Shown here one piece after another: positions 23,412 to 35,767 of a stretch of DNA of 64,000 nucleotides. The translations under genes and the position numbers were made by a program. Numbering within the stretch: the first letter of the stretch is position 1; every line of letters starts with the position of its first letter. The stretch lies in the NCBI GenBank assembly GCA_033439765.1, contig JAULSN010000001.1, forward strand, positions 7,378,001 through 7,442,000, written 5' to 3'. The notes below the pieces were generated by a model that saw only the letters and a program-made list of their open reading frames with translations, did no database searches and was not told where the DNA came from. This DNA comes from Lasiosphaeria ovina (taxonomy: Eukaryota; Ascomycota; Sordariomycetes; Sordariales; Lasiosphaeriaceae).

Positions 23412-25594
23412 CTAGTCAGTGCCCTTGTTGGCGCTGCCGCCGATTCTCCTGTGCTTTCGTTTGTCGCCGCGGCGCATGAGCACCTGATCTCTGGTGCCTT
23501 TGCCGCCTTCCCAGTAGCCGTTCCCGCGCTTGCCAATGACGCTGCGGCCACAAAAGGCGCAGCTGTCGACTCTGTAGTTTTGCTCGCGCGAGCAAAAGCC
23601 ACATATCATACGGTTCGCCCACTCGATGACGTGCGAGGCCTCCTGAGCGTCGTCGTGGCACTTGTCGCAGGGATAGACTTTGCTGCAGCACGAGAAACGG
23701 AACCACCGGAAGCTGCGCTTATAGTGCTGGCAGGCGCCGCGATTCGGGAGCGGCTCGCCGGCGTGCAGCCCGAGTTTGTCCTGGCGCTGCCGCGGCCCGC
23801 TGGTCGGCGGCAGCTGGCCGCTCATGCCGGGAGCGTAGGCTATGAACTTGATATCGGGGATCTTGAACGTGAAGCGGCCGTGGCATTCTCGGCACACGTT
23901 GGTGGTGACCTCGCCACGGACCGACGTCAGGCCCTGCTGGTATGGCGTCGAGCATGTGCTGCATGTTGGTACGAACGTGCTGCGCGGTCGGGGCTGTAAG
24001 TTCATGTTGCTGTGGCGATAAGATAATATATTTGTTGGAAAAAAGGGGGAGGGGCTTTGTTCAACAGTGAAGAGCCTAAAACGCACCTGGGAAGCATATC
24101 TGCCACCGTGCAGCCAGAGGCGTCAATAAAGCCCGCGCGCGTAGAGTTTTGATGTACGAGCTCCTGGCGGAATTTGACAGTCAACGGAGTTGCACACTTC
24201 TTGCAGCTGCTCGACTTTTCCAAATTGTCCTTCAGCCCGCCAATCTCGTTCAGCGTCTTGCAACGCGCGCACTTGACGCTAATACTGAGTACGGATACCT
24301 GGAGAAGGTCGATACCATGCAGCTCGATCGACGGGAAGGACATGGCCGTCCCCCTTTCTGACGTTTGTGTAGGAAGATTGGAGCTCTCTGCTTGGACAGT
24401 GGCACCTCCGTCCGCTTCTTCTTCTTCGTCGTCGTCGTCGTCGGAAGACGTAAAGGCGTCAGACGAGTCGATCTCTTTTGAATCAGCGACATCGGCCCAC
24501 TCAGGGGGTCTTTGAATGAAGTGGATGTGCCCTTTTCCAGAATCTAGAGCAGGTGAATGTTTGACCTCCTTCGTCTCCTTGCCTGGGCTGGGTGGCACCT
24601 CGACGGGAACCTTCTCGGCAACCGTGCTCTGAGTCTGAGCCTGTTTCGCGAGAGCGTGAAAATTCTGGGCTAAATAGTTTAGATGACTCGTCAAAGACAT
24701 CTGTTTTTGCTCTGTCGCCTTCTGAGAGAATAGCTCCTCGACAGGCTCCGCATCATGCGACTCTACGTCATTAAGGAGGAGTCTCAGCGGCTGCAAGGGG
24801 TAGAGGAGGGGGATGATAAGCTGGATAGACTGGACCGGCCGAAGCCCAACCGGGAGATTTGCCTTGCGTTTTGGCTCCAGAGGTAGAGTATAGACAATGC
24901 CGTCACTGGATCTGTGGTACACCGGCAGCCGCCCCATGCGGGCCTCGAGTTGTCTGACCTCTTGGGCCCGTCTCGCCTTGGCTTCCGAGATCTGCTCCCT
25001 AGAAAAGGTCGGCTCTGGGATGTACGGCCGGTGTACGGGGGGCAATGGCTTGGGAGAAACCGGCGCAGCCTGCTTTTCTAAGGCAGTTTCGAAGTCAACA
25101 TGCCTAGTGTCCTTGAAGATGACCAATTTCACAGTCTCGGCCTTCTCCTCTGTCAGGAACGACTCAAGCCGTTTGTCCAGGGCATTAGTCAGGGCGAGCA
25201 GGGTTGCGTCGCGTTTCTCCCGAACCAACTTGTTCCAGCCTTGCTCGATGTTGATGGCGAAGCCTTTGGGGATCTCTGTGTTCTTAACCAGTAGTCGCGG
25301 CGGCTCTGCGGGATATGCCGCTGGGACCCGGAGATCGCATCGCAGCTGATCCAGCTCGAAGGGGAAGTCTGGGTCAGACGGGGTGAGGCTGAACACAAGG
25401 GACGTATCCCCGTTTCCAAGATTGGACTCTTTGGGCGAGAACCGGCGCGTCAACTGTCCGATTTGATATCCCCTTGCGTCTTGGACTTGGCGTTCCGGGA
25501 CAGGCTTCGGAACCACCCGAGACGCCGGTGCCTCTCCGACAGCCTGCCTAGTTGATCTTGGCGAAACGCCATCTTTGGGTCGGATGGGAATCAT
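23412..25594 (-). CDS. CHY zinc-finger protein
   Basis: Two exons on the minus strand: 24087-25594 and 23412-23979, split by a 107-bp intron (23980-24086). The acceptor was chosen at CGCGCAG so that MLP continues into STFVPTC in frame. The product is 691 aa. Residues about 60-180 look like a divergent RWD/UBC-like fold (hydrophobic strands, then PAAYPAEPPRLLV, the proline-rich turn typical of RWD domains). A linker with an acidic run (about 390-400) follows, then paired CxxC motifs (CARC, CKKC, CSTC, CREC), and finally the CHY zinc finger at about 586-646 with CQHYKRSFRWF, CDKCHDD, CGFC and CAFC. The C-terminus is basic and Gly-rich. CHY fingers occur in yeast Hot13 and in RCHY1/Pirh2-type ubiquitin ligases, but no RING is seen here. 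The molecular role in filamentous fungi is not established. Confidence 0.9.
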
Positions 25595-26396
25595 TTTTGA
25601 TCGAGGTAAAATGCCAATCGGTATATTTGTATCAAGTGCTATTGCGAAAAAGGTGAGGGCGAAGGTGAGAGTACCTAGGTTGGGAAGCGCTGGCTTGGTA
25701 CGGGGACCGCCCAGCTCAAGTCATCAACGGCAAAAGCAAGTGGGGTGGGGTCAATGAATGAAGATGCAGCAATTGAGCTTTGCGTTGGGGGTGACAAGCT
25801 TGTTTTATCATCGACCCGAGAGTCTCAAATGACAAGCGTTCACATCTCGTGGCTGTTGTTCGAGACGACAATACGTCAAATGAGCCACGATGAATCATTT
25901 ACCATGACTCAGACAGATTCTTTCCCCTCCAAATTGGGGCAACTTTTGACCGTCGGGAACATTTTGGGAATGTGGGGAAGAACAAAGTGGCGTTGTTTCA
26001 CCGCACGGACATTTTTTTTTGACTTGGCTCACGGGAAGGGACGGGTAAGGTGAGGCTCGGTGAAGCCTTCTTCAGTCCTATTTTATCGTTATTGCAGAGA
26101 AAATCCTGCATCTTGCAATTTCACAACTTCAAGTACCTAACTAGAAGCTGTCAGTTAGGTTAGGTTCTCTCCCAAGCCAATGGCAACCAAAGTCTTTGGT
26201 TGAGTTTTCATGCAAAGTCGAAAGCGCTTGGAAGGAGCGGGCCAGTTACATAACGGAGGCCCCACAACAGGGCATGGACTCGGAACTTTATTTTCTTTCT
26301 TAACCTCCTATGACTCACATGCAGCTTTATTATGCCATCTACCAACCTTCGCTCTCAATCAGAAAGCAATTGAGCGAGCAACACAACGAGAACAAC
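25595..26396. other. Spacer between CHY gene and initiator tRNA
   Basis: About 800 bp with no gene. It should hold the promoter of the minus-strand CHY gene. The octamer ACCTAGGT occurs at 25673-25680. Confidence 0.6.
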
Positions 26397-26468
26397 AGCT
26401 GCGTGGCGCAGCGGAAGCGCGCCGGGCTCATAACCCGGAGGTCACTCGATCGAAACGAGTCGCTGCTA
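26397..26468 (+). tRNA. Initiator tRNA-Met (CAT)
   Basis: A 72-nt intronless tRNA with anticodon CAT at 26429-26431. Initiator hallmarks are visible: A1-T72 at the end of the acceptor stem, three G-C pairs closing the anticodon stem (GGG...CCC), and a T-loop starting with A (ATCGAAA) instead of T. The D arm (TGGCGCAGCGGAAGCGC) is a good A box and the T arm a good B box. One acceptor-stem pair is T-T (position 4 with 69), where fungal initiators normally have T-A. A run of five T at 26483-26487 is the likely Pol III terminator. Confidence 0.93.
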
Positions 26469-26482
26469 AATCTCGACTTCTC

Positions 26483-26487
26483 TTTTT
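26483..26487 (+). terminator. Pol III T-run terminator of tRNA-Met
   Basis: Five consecutive T residues begin 15 nt after the discriminator base, the usual termination signal for RNA polymerase III. Confidence 0.7.
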
Positions 26488-29400
26488 GCTTCTCTACCCA
26501 TTATTATTGTCAATAACATTATTGTTCCCTTTTCTCCCCGTTCATTCCTTTGCACTTCCCGTTGTCTACTTTTTTAATACCAAGTATTTGTATCTCGTCG
26601 TCACCTATTCATTGGCCCTCAAAAGTTTTCCAACTTCTTCTTAACCTTTATGAACTATCATTGCCGTGCCCAGCAAAGTTTATCGTGGGAACCAATCCCC
26701 GAGCACTCCCATAATTTTGTGTTCACAACCTCGACTCGCTTTTCTTCCGCACTCCACGTCCCATTCTATTCTAAACCCTAGCCAGCAGATGCTTGTAAGT
26801 CACGGGTACAGCACATCATGTACAGACGGACCAAAAAAAATGTCCCGGGGAAATTGGGGAGACGACGACGACAACGACGACGCCTGCGTCCAAGTAGGTA
26901 TGTCGCGTGTTTAGGCAGAATCCGCCGTTCCCGGGAGGGCTTGCGCACCCCGTCCCAGGGCTAGGGGTTCTACCCCACAGTTCCAGATCCGCTGAATGGG
27001 TGACGTGAAATAAATAGACAATCCGGGGAGCATATGTATGTAGGGGAAGGGGGAGAGAATGAGGGCGGCTCGCTACCTGCCCATCTCCCCGTGTCCATGG
27101 GGCTAGAAGTCTGGGGCATATCTTCCGGCTGTGTAGTGTATTAAACAAAAATGCGGACAGGGGAGTGCCGAAGAAAAAAAGAATAAAAAAAGAATAAAAA
27201 GAGAAGAAATAAGATAATATAAAACTCGTGGGGCATACCGTTCATTCTACGCTTTTATTCCATTTTAACTCCCTGCCTCGCCAGATTTGGCCTTGTCCTT
27301 CCCCCAATGGCACCGGTTGATGGCTGCCGGGGCAAGGGATGCCAGGGCGAGCCCATCTGGATATAATGGATAAAGGGGAACTTCGGGCGTGAAACTCACG
27401 TGGGAGTGAGACGGGAAGAGGGAGGACATGCAAGGGCGGCAGAGGCGTTCCTCTCTGGTGGGGTTTAAATGTGCGAATACATACTTATAGCAGCGTGCGG
27501 CCGGGCTGGAACAAGCTTAAATTGCTCGGTGAAGCTCTCTCTCTCCTGTTTCCGATGTATATCACCTGAGGCGTATCGTTCGCTATTACTATCTCGGGAA
27601 AGCCATCGGCCCTTCTGGTACTAGAGATACCGGCCGAGGAAACAGCTTGTCTATCAGGAGCGAGGCACTGGAGAGCGGAGCAAATATGAAGTTTATTTTT
27701 TATCTCAGTAACATCTTTGTTGTCCGTGGACGTTCGTCGCGTCCAAGATGCCCACCATATACAATCCAACCCCTGAATGTTTGTTGGCGTGGTACTTTCC
27801 AAGATCCAAATGGCCTTAGCATCTTACGACTTGCCGTAAAGGTTTTTCGCCAAGGGAGGCAATAGCTATTTGAATCCTTATTTTGGAACCCTAGAGGTCT
27901 ATTCATTCTCTCGATTAAAGACGCTTCCTGGCCGGTTCATTTGTTATTTTCTTTTCCTTCGTAAGTACCACGCCAACATTCAGGGATTGGATTGTAACCA
28001 CAGTCTCAGGCTAGCCCAAGCTTGACAGGAGGACCAACCGCGAGTTTTTATAGGGCAAACACAGGTCGAGGCATTTGCCATCGTTCGTTATCCAGATGTG
28101 CTGAGGGAGTTGGTGACTTCCTCGAGACATCACTATAAACCAGACGTGACGAGACAGATCAAGGCAATGGCCGTTGCGAAACGATGAGATCTCGAGAGAT
28201 GTCAGGATATCGGCATTTACTGGAGCACGCAAGCAGGGAAATTATCGGTAATACCCTTATCCGATTGCAGATAATATGTCTAGTAGGCCTCACCCAAGAA
28301 AGGGTTTGTGGCCTTTGCCGTAGCACCGGCGCCTCAGGGCTTCACCGTTTCTAACGGTATGAGAAATGACAAGGAATGGCAACAAGGCGGAAGAGAGCAA
28401 GACATAAAAGTCCGCCCAAGCACTACCCAAGAAACGGAGACATTGCACTACATTGCCGAGTTGTCAAAGATATCATTGACAGGGCGAGCGAATTGGTCTC
28501 TGTCGAGATACCTTTCGTGATGTCTTCAGTACATTAGAATCGTTGTTGTAGCCTTCACCGAGCCCAACCCTCACCAACTCAGATACGCAACGGGTCGGGC
28601 CTTTGTGTCCACTGGCCGCTTGCCTTGGCCTTGCCGGCAGTATGACATATGACGAGGCAAGTGAAAGCTTGAGTGCAACGATGCCAGCTGGCAATGGAAT
28701 CTTGAATGGAAGCCTTGCTTCGTTCGTCCTGCCTCCATGGGAGGGAGAGTAGTAGTAACAACTTGACATATCGAAAAGCCTGCCGGCCAAATAAGCCCGG
28801 CAGAGCGGTATCGCGTAACGAATTCGATCAGGAGACGCCCAGCTCCGCAGGACATGCCACCACCAGGGCCGCTCTGGCGGACGGTCTGGGGAGAGGTGAT
28901 AGGCGCTCGAACCGGCCGCGGTCGCAGGCGGAGCAAAGAAAGAGTGTGGCTTGCCACGTCAATTGGGGAGGCGGCGAGGCACGGTTTCGGCGCACCAATC
29001 GAAGTAAGTGCACGAGGCTCACCACTGTTTTCCCGTTGCGAAAAATGGACGAATGACATCGGCTCGATAGCGGAGGGCTTCCATCGTGGCCGGTTGGGCA
29101 AGGCCCGGCCCAACGACGGGACAGACAGCAAACCGAACCCGAGCTTTGCAAAGCATTATTATCCTATGACCTGCAATGCCAGCAGTTTGTCATTTGTTTG
29201 TTTGGCCCATGGCCATCCGTATCCATATCACATCTCAGCTTTCGAGCTTGGATGTTCGCACCTCAGGACAAGTCGGCAGGCATATGGGATGATGCTGCGA
29301 GGCCTGTAGAGAAGTTGAAGGCAAAGAAGGGAGGGTAACAATTTCCCGAGCTGTCCGTTGGCTCTACCGGCGGCACTTGATTCGAGAGGAAAGTCATGAG

Positions 29401-29710
29401 TTGCGACGAGGAAGAAGCATGGCCAGGCAATGTGCAATTCCCGACCGACCGTTGAGGAGAGCAAGGGGTACGCCATGGCGGTGGGAGGGTCGGGGAGGGA
29501 ATGTGCAGAGGATGACGACAACGACAAAGCAACGACGATACGGATACGGGATTGACGGAACAAAAAGAGTCACAAGAATAATTACCTGCTTTTGGCGAGC
29601 AGCCCGCATGTTCCAAGCGTGGGTGCCTACTACGGCAGATACACAAACCCTAGGAACGGTAGCGTAGCGGTGAAGAGGATCGATTCGAGACGACGGACTG
29701 CGTAAGGTAG

Positions 29711-29735
29711 ACGAGACGAGACGAGACAAGACGAG
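29711..29735. repeat. (ACGAG)5 imperfect repeat
   Basis: Five ACGAG-type units, the fourth reading ACAAG. Non-coding context. Confidence 0.85.
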
Positions 29736-32700
29736 ACCAACGGCTGGCCTTCAGCCTACCCGCCGCCCGCCCGGGCTGGCCACAGAGGAGTGGTCAGGCT
29801 GTCCCATGCTGAGGTGCTTGGTCGATATCGCTCTGGCGGCTGCACGGGGCCCCGGGCGGGCATTACTCACCTGGCTGGAGTTGATGAGTTGGCAAGCGGC
29901 TGTCGGGGCCAGATGACCACGAATCGGCGGTCGGGGGCCTGAGGCCGACATAAGAGCTTAAATTGGTGGGTGGGCAGGGGCGCTTCGGGCTGGGGAGGTG
30001 GCTGCGCGGGGAGGAAAGATGGAACTGAGGGGAGTGGAGGAGGAGGTGGAAGGGACGGGACGGCGGGGGGATAAACGGGACGGGACTGACACCTGGCGAG
30101 ACCCGCGACGGGCATGTGATGACTCTAGGTCGTTTTCTTGATTTTCCACCACCCAAAAACCAGAACTTGGGATAAATTGGCATTGCCTTTATTTTTTATT
30201 TATTGGATTTATCGTCGCTCGTCACGGGAGTTCTCGACACGGTTCGGATCTGCAGAGCGCAGCTGTAATACTTTAGGTTGCCGCACGTTGCTGAGTGACT
30301 GGGTGCCGGACTTACACGAGGATCTTAGGTGATTAGGTGACCCAAGTCCGTTACCACAACGAGGCAGCAAAGGCTCGCCAGAAGAATGTCTACCTTGGTT
30401 CCAAGCCATGCACGCTGTCTGTCTAGTTGGCGACTCGAGCAAGCGATTTGGGGCTCCAACATGATAACAGCGCGGAAGATAAAATGCGAGATAATCAAGA
30501 CGTCAAAAGATAAAAAGAGAATATATCTTACAGCTGGAAAAAGGTACTGTACATACGAATACCCAGCCAGAAATTGCGGGGATGGGCCTTCGGACCGTTT
30601 TGGTTCTCGCAGTGTTATTAGTTCTCAACACGAAACAGAGAAACCCTCCAAATAACCACGTCAGCAATCTATTTATTTACGCTGCTGCGACCTCCAACTT
30701 CAGCATCTCCGCGAAGCCCGCTGATGATGTTGGATGCCTGGGGACGAGAGTCTAGCTGTGGCTGAGCACTGTGTTAGGTGCAGCGTTTCGTACCGCCTCA
30801 CCCCTGCTTTGGGGGTTTCCAAACTGCGCCTGACCAGCACCTGACTGCCTGCCCGTGGCGGCGGGCTACAGGCCTTGTAAAAGTAGCGCTGAGAGGCGGG
30901 CCGTTTTCCCTCAGCCCGGTCGTGTGCTGGGCGTGGGGTAACGTAGGTAGAGCGAACTACCGTTTTCGCGACAGTTGCCGATTTAATCTTGCTTGATTTA
31001 AGTCCTTTTTTTTTCTTTTTTTTTTTCTTTCCAACCACAATTGCTACTCGTCAATAAATTTCCAACCAGCCTTAGGTTTCTCTCCCCACGGTGGCGCCCG
31101 CACATGTACCACACTCGCAACCCTCACACGCACACCCTCACACATCACCGGGACATCCAACAACCTATTGTCTGTTTCTCGTTGGGAAGGAAAAGGGAGG
31201 GAGGACCCTATGTCTCAGGCTCCTGGCTGGGACTGATTAGGCCCGTCGCCTGTCTCGTTTTCTAGACCCCTACTACGTATGGTTCAGACCCTGGCTGCGT
31301 CACTTCAGCCTTCCGAGACAGTTGGACGAGGAAATGACTCCATATCCGTTGGCCACTCCCATTATTGGTGATACCAAATAACCATAATCGCTAGTCTCAA
31401 GCCTCACGTGCTGCAGACATCGGGGCCGCCGTGTGCACGCACAAGTAAGTGTTCTTGTATGGGCCAGGTCTGTCTGGTCAAGCGGGCTTTGGCCCTTTTC
31501 GCGATGCGACTTACGCCAAACCCGACCGGCCAGCCAGCCCTACCGCCAATAGCTGCAGATAGTGGTGAAGGAGTCAGCTGAAGCCGCCCATGCATGCCCG
31601 TTTTAAGATGATGACCCCAAGTTGCCTCCATGTATGTACGGATATGCACGGCCGGCCTCCTGTTACTCGTTGTTCGTCGCCAATTGCAATTTATGGCTGC
31701 TACTGCAGTATATCTCATGTCTTTGCTTTTCCTCTCAGCTGCCTTTGTTCCAGCTGGTCTCGGCCCCCGATGTCTCACTTTACTTTCCCAGAGTGCAGGA
31801 GGACGGAGGAAGGAGAAGTGAAACCGAGAAAATGATAAAGAAAGAAAAAGAAAAAAAGAAAAAAAAAGGGAAAGGCAAATATCAATACAAATTGCAGAAA
31901 TAAAAACAAATGTATAACCCCGAACGAGAAATAACAATATATCAGGGAGGGAGAAAGAAAGGGGCAAGCAAAAGAGGCGAACTCCAAAAGCTGATTGCCT
32001 CGACGCACATACACAATACGTTTACCACACCCTGTCACACTGCTCGTAAACAAGCAGATAAGACAAGCGAAAGCAAAAGCGAAAGCGAAAGAGAAAAGTA
32101 AACCGGTGATACTTTACTCCAGAGTAGAGTTCCAATGCCGCCTGTCGGCGTTCGCCTGGCCTCAACCCACTGCCATGTGCTACTACTACTGCTACTACTG
32201 CTACTGACCCAAACGACGTCGTAGCCGGTGTGCCACTGCGCGCATCCGACGTGTGACAAATGCTCCCTTCCCTTCGCTCGTTCTACGACGCTCTAGAGCC
32301 TAGCTGCGAATGGTCTTATTACTTTCTAGGTGCTACTGCTGCTAACACTACTAGTTTGCAGCCAAAGGTATAGTGTACCCATCCATTCTAGAGACGAGGT
32401 GGGATATAGACCGGTAACGATGCCAGGCAAGTGTATCTCAGTAGCCTCTCTCGCTTGTTGGCAGCTGATCTATCACGCGAAGCTGTCACCCGGAAATTGA
32501 ATCACCGAAAGCATCCTCGGGAAGTACTTGCCCGCTTCTCACGGCTTTGCCGTCCTTCATGTACTGAGGAGGGCGTCTCCTGATTGTCTTACAGCGTGTT
32601 GCGTTGCTTGCTTCACAGTCAACGCAAAGATGGGTAGACCTAGAAACGAGTCGTTGGTGGTACCGGACACTTTTCTTCTATCTGTTCTTGCTTTGCAATT

Positions 32701-32890
32701 TTCCCAGAGAAAGTAACTTGCAACTTGCGGCCAACCCCTGGGCTTGCCTCGTACTGTACCTGTAGAAACCCAGGGGGTATTGTTGCCAAAGACGACTGAT
32801 CGACCCCTTACATCTAGCCGGCCAGTAGATTGGCAAGACTCAAACGCCAACAACCCCAGAAGCAAACATTCTCGAGTTCATACTCACTGA

Positions 32891-34466
32891 TCACCACTTT
32901 GGCTCTTCGCGGTCCACCTTAGGGGTCGCGAGGGCATTTCGGTCAGCGAATGGGTCGTTCTCATCTTCCTCGTCAAAGTCATCTTCGTCTTCAGACTCCA
33001 CCTGTTGCCGAACTTGTCGTGGTGACGACATCGACGGCTTTGTCATAGCCGAGGGGCGGGGCGGCGGTACGGGTCGCGGCGGGTGCGGCGGTGGACTGGT
33101 ACTGAGACTCAGACCAACCATGCCTGGGATTGGGGATCTTGGGCTGGTTGGTGAATTGGGCTCTTTTCCTTTGGCCTTCTCAGTTGCCACTATCAGGCGG
33201 TCAGCGCTCCGGCTCCGAAGAAGAATAAAAGGAAGGAACAGTGAGTTCATACTGCGGTAAAGGTGAGCTTGCTCAGCGACATCATCGTCCGAGTCGCTGT
33301 CGGCATCGATAGACCGATCTAGCTGCTCGAATGTCATGAGAGCAGTGACAAGTTCGTCATTTGCGTGTAGGAGCCCCCCGAGCCATTGCTCCGAGTCCAC
33401 ATGATGGATCTATGCTCCTATTAGCGATCAATCGCGGCAACACGGGGAAAGAAGTTAACGTACATATCGCAGGATCTTCCTTCTTAGCTGCTTGCAGGTC
33501 TCAAACCGCTCCAGCGCGAGTTGGTTCTCGGAGATGCGCTCCTTCTCGCGGTTGATTGTCTGAAGAGTATTCGTCAAGTTCGTAGCCGCAATAGAGGCCT
33601 CGGCGATGTGAGCTTTCATCTGCTCCTTCTCGGCCTCAAGGTTGAAAGGCTTGTGCTTCTTGTTCTTCTTGTCCTTTTCTTTCTTCTTCTTATCCTTACC
33701 GACGTGGCTAAAAGACTCGACCTGCCCAGTCACCTGCGGCCCGAAAAACGGTGCCCCTGAAACTGATGCCATTCTACGCGATGCGGGCGAGGGCTGGGCG
33801 GGCGAGGGCTGAGAAGGGCCTGCAGGGTTTCTCTCCTCTTCGTCTTCATCATCGCCGAAGGGGTTTGCAGTCTCCTTAAGAACCTTTGACCTCTCTTGGG
33901 TGACGGCATGTTTGCGACGAGGGAGTTCCTATAATAATGGGCGAGGTTAGAAGAACAATATGGGCAGGCGATGACACCAGGTATGTTGGTACCTTGTAGA
34001 GACTCGCGACGCGCTCCATTCCTCGAGTGCTTTTATACTCGGCAGCCCAGCTGCGGAAGAGAACCGCGCACTTCTTTTTGACATCTGGGTCAGAAAGATC
34101 TGCCGTAGCACAGAAGCGGAGGCGTTCAAGCAGCGGCTCATCAGCAAAGGTCCGCTGGAAGCGAGGGCCGGCGTTCTGGATGAGCCCATCGAGAAGGGTC
34201 AGAGCGCGGAGCTGACGATGTAGGTTTCCGTATTTGAGCTTCTTCCTAATGGCGCGAGCAGCTTCAACAGGGCCAGAATCCTGAAGATTCACAACCTCGA
34301 CAAGGTCGGGGATGCCGCTGAGATCATTCTCCGGGATAGCCTCACTCGTCAGTCGCTCGACTGTGACGGTGACTGCCGTATACGGCTTTTTCTGTAGGCG
34401 TGTTCAGCAAGTGCGGCATATCTAGGTAACGCGAGTTTATTCAAGAGCACTTACCGAAGAGAACAT
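32891..34466 (-). CDS. LSB5: LSB5-type VHS/GAT-domain adaptor protein
   Basis: Five exons on the minus strand: 34455-34466 (only 12 nt, MFSS), 33993-34391, 33464-33928, 33253-33409 and 32891-33189; introns of 63, 64, 54 and 63 bp. The product is 443 aa. Residues about 5-137 form an ENTH/VHS-like domain (GIPDLVEVVN, AARAIRKKLKYGN, ALTLLDGLIQNAG, LFRSWAAEYK). A linker follows with an NPF motif (159-161), which in relatives binds EH-domain endocytic proteins, and a Lys-rich run. Next is a GAT-like helical region (about 205-330, ending DELVTALMTFEQLDRSID). The C-terminus is Pro/Ser-rich and acidic, with a DPF motif. In yeast Lsb5 links the cortical actin nucleation machinery (Las17, Sla1), ubiquitin and Arf3 in endocytosis. 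The fourth intron is itself in frame, so retaining it would insert 21 residues without a stop. Confidence 0.9.
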
Positions 34467-35672
34467 GGCGGCGAGTCTAGGGGTACCTCGCTGGGAACTG
34501 AGGGGGAAATCCGAGCGTGGTTCTTAGATGTGGCCTTGCCAACGAGACTGTTCATGCGTTAAGCGGCAGCACATCAGCAATGACCACCACACAATGATTC
34601 ATTTCCAAATGCTTTTTAACTGTAGGGCTGGATGCCTAGATCTGTGGAGTATAAGGTTCAGAGCTAAACTCTTGAAGCTTCCTTTGTCATGCGCCATCCA
34701 GCCCAGCTGCCCCGTCCACTTGGCTCATCAGAATGGTCAATGAGCCTACGTACCATTTGACCAAGAGGACAGATGCACTGTTGATGCCGATGTTTCTGGC
34801 GTTGGGTTACGCGGGAGCGGCTGAAGCCAGAGCTTCCTTGATGGAGATGACCTGGCTGGCTCCTGCTTGGACAGACAAGGAGAAGAAATTAAGAGGGCTG
34901 TTGCCTTTTGGCGAGGCTCGAGGCTCCAGTCCAAGAAGGCGCACGTTCCGAGGTTGGAGGGGTTTGTTGTTGGTCGATAAGATAACGGAGGGCGCCCGAT
35001 GGCGGGGTAGTTACCTTAGGTTTCTAGCTTAACGAACGTTTTTAAGGCGCTGACTGGTTGTCTCGTACATCCATGTACCACGCGAGCCGTAACAAATGGA
35101 TGGAGGGTCGTTTGAGTTCCAGCTGCCGAGATTATCTGTGTTTCCATAAAGGAAAACAATTTGGGATTTCAGGTCGGATCACAAAGGGATGAACACTCTG
35201 AATAGCTCGATGGATGTAGCGTAACAGCCCGTCCCCGCAATGCCATCCACCGGGCCGCGAGGCAGGCGCGGTGCAGATTGGCGTCATCGGCCAAGCTCCC
35301 GCATAACGGTGGCGGGTGGTTGCCACCTGGTGGCAGCTGTCCCAGATTCTCTCAGGGGTAGAAAGGGGGAAGGGACGACTTACACGCACCTTCACCGCTG
35401 CCATGCGCAGTTACCTATTTTGACAAATAGCACATTTTAACTTGGATTTCTTGCGTCAATTTGTTCTTCGCTCACTCTTACATCTGCCTAAATTTTCGGG
35501 CTCGTCTAACATTCAGCTCAACGGTTCTCGGCGTAGATGGGTTGAACTGACAGCGCCTTGAAGATCCGAAACCCGTTCACTTTCTGATTCCATCCAAAAA
35601 CTGAACATTCTGCCCCCCCCCCCCCCCTGCGTAGTCGAGTGCTTCGATCCAAAAACTTCTAGACGGAAAAAG
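34467..35672. other. Divergent intergenic region upstream of LSB5 and the unnamed gene
   Basis: No gene seen. It contains the promoter of LSB5 and of the plus-strand gene that starts at 35768. At about 34863-34920 lies one copy of an imperfect repeat whose partner is at about 37631-37690. A run of 15 C lies at 35613-35627, just upstream of the probable 5'UTR intron. Confidence 0.6.
35613..35627. repeat. C15 homopolymer
   Basis: Fifteen consecutive C residues about 155 bp upstream of the proposed start codon of the unnamed gene; likely inside its promoter or leader. Confidence 0.95.
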
Positions 35673-35732
35673 GTAGGCCAAGGGGATCTTACTGATATTC
35701 AACCATGCTGATGCTAAGAATGCTCCTTACAG
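35673..35732 (+). other. Probable 5'UTR intron of the unnamed gene
   Basis: A GTAGGC donor, a GCTAAG branch-like site at about 35712 and a CCTTACAG acceptor frame a 60-bp intron. The upstream ATG at 35705 lies inside it, which argues that translation starts at the ACCATG at 35768. Confidence 0.55.
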
Positions 35733-35767
35733 GTCCAGAATCGAGATTTCTAACGTCTCGGTTCACC

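Larger units (their letters stand above)
26469..32890. other. Gene-free region (6.4 kb)
   Basis: Apart from the T-run terminator at 26483-26487, nothing supportable. The longest open frames (about 190 codons, near 28.6-29.1 kb and 31.4-32.0 kb) overlap others on the opposite strand and match no family. Low-complexity patches include ACGAG repeats at 29711-29735, a T-rich tract near 31005-31030, an A/G-rich block near 31820-31905, GCGAAA units near 32066-32095 and CTACTG triplet repeats near 32178-32207. Confidence 0.6.

Noticed and set aside
29655..29700. tRNA-like A-box and B-box words (TAGCGTAGCGG, GATCGATTCGAG)
   Set aside because: The two boxes are only about 15 nt apart and no anticodon or acceptor stem can be folded.
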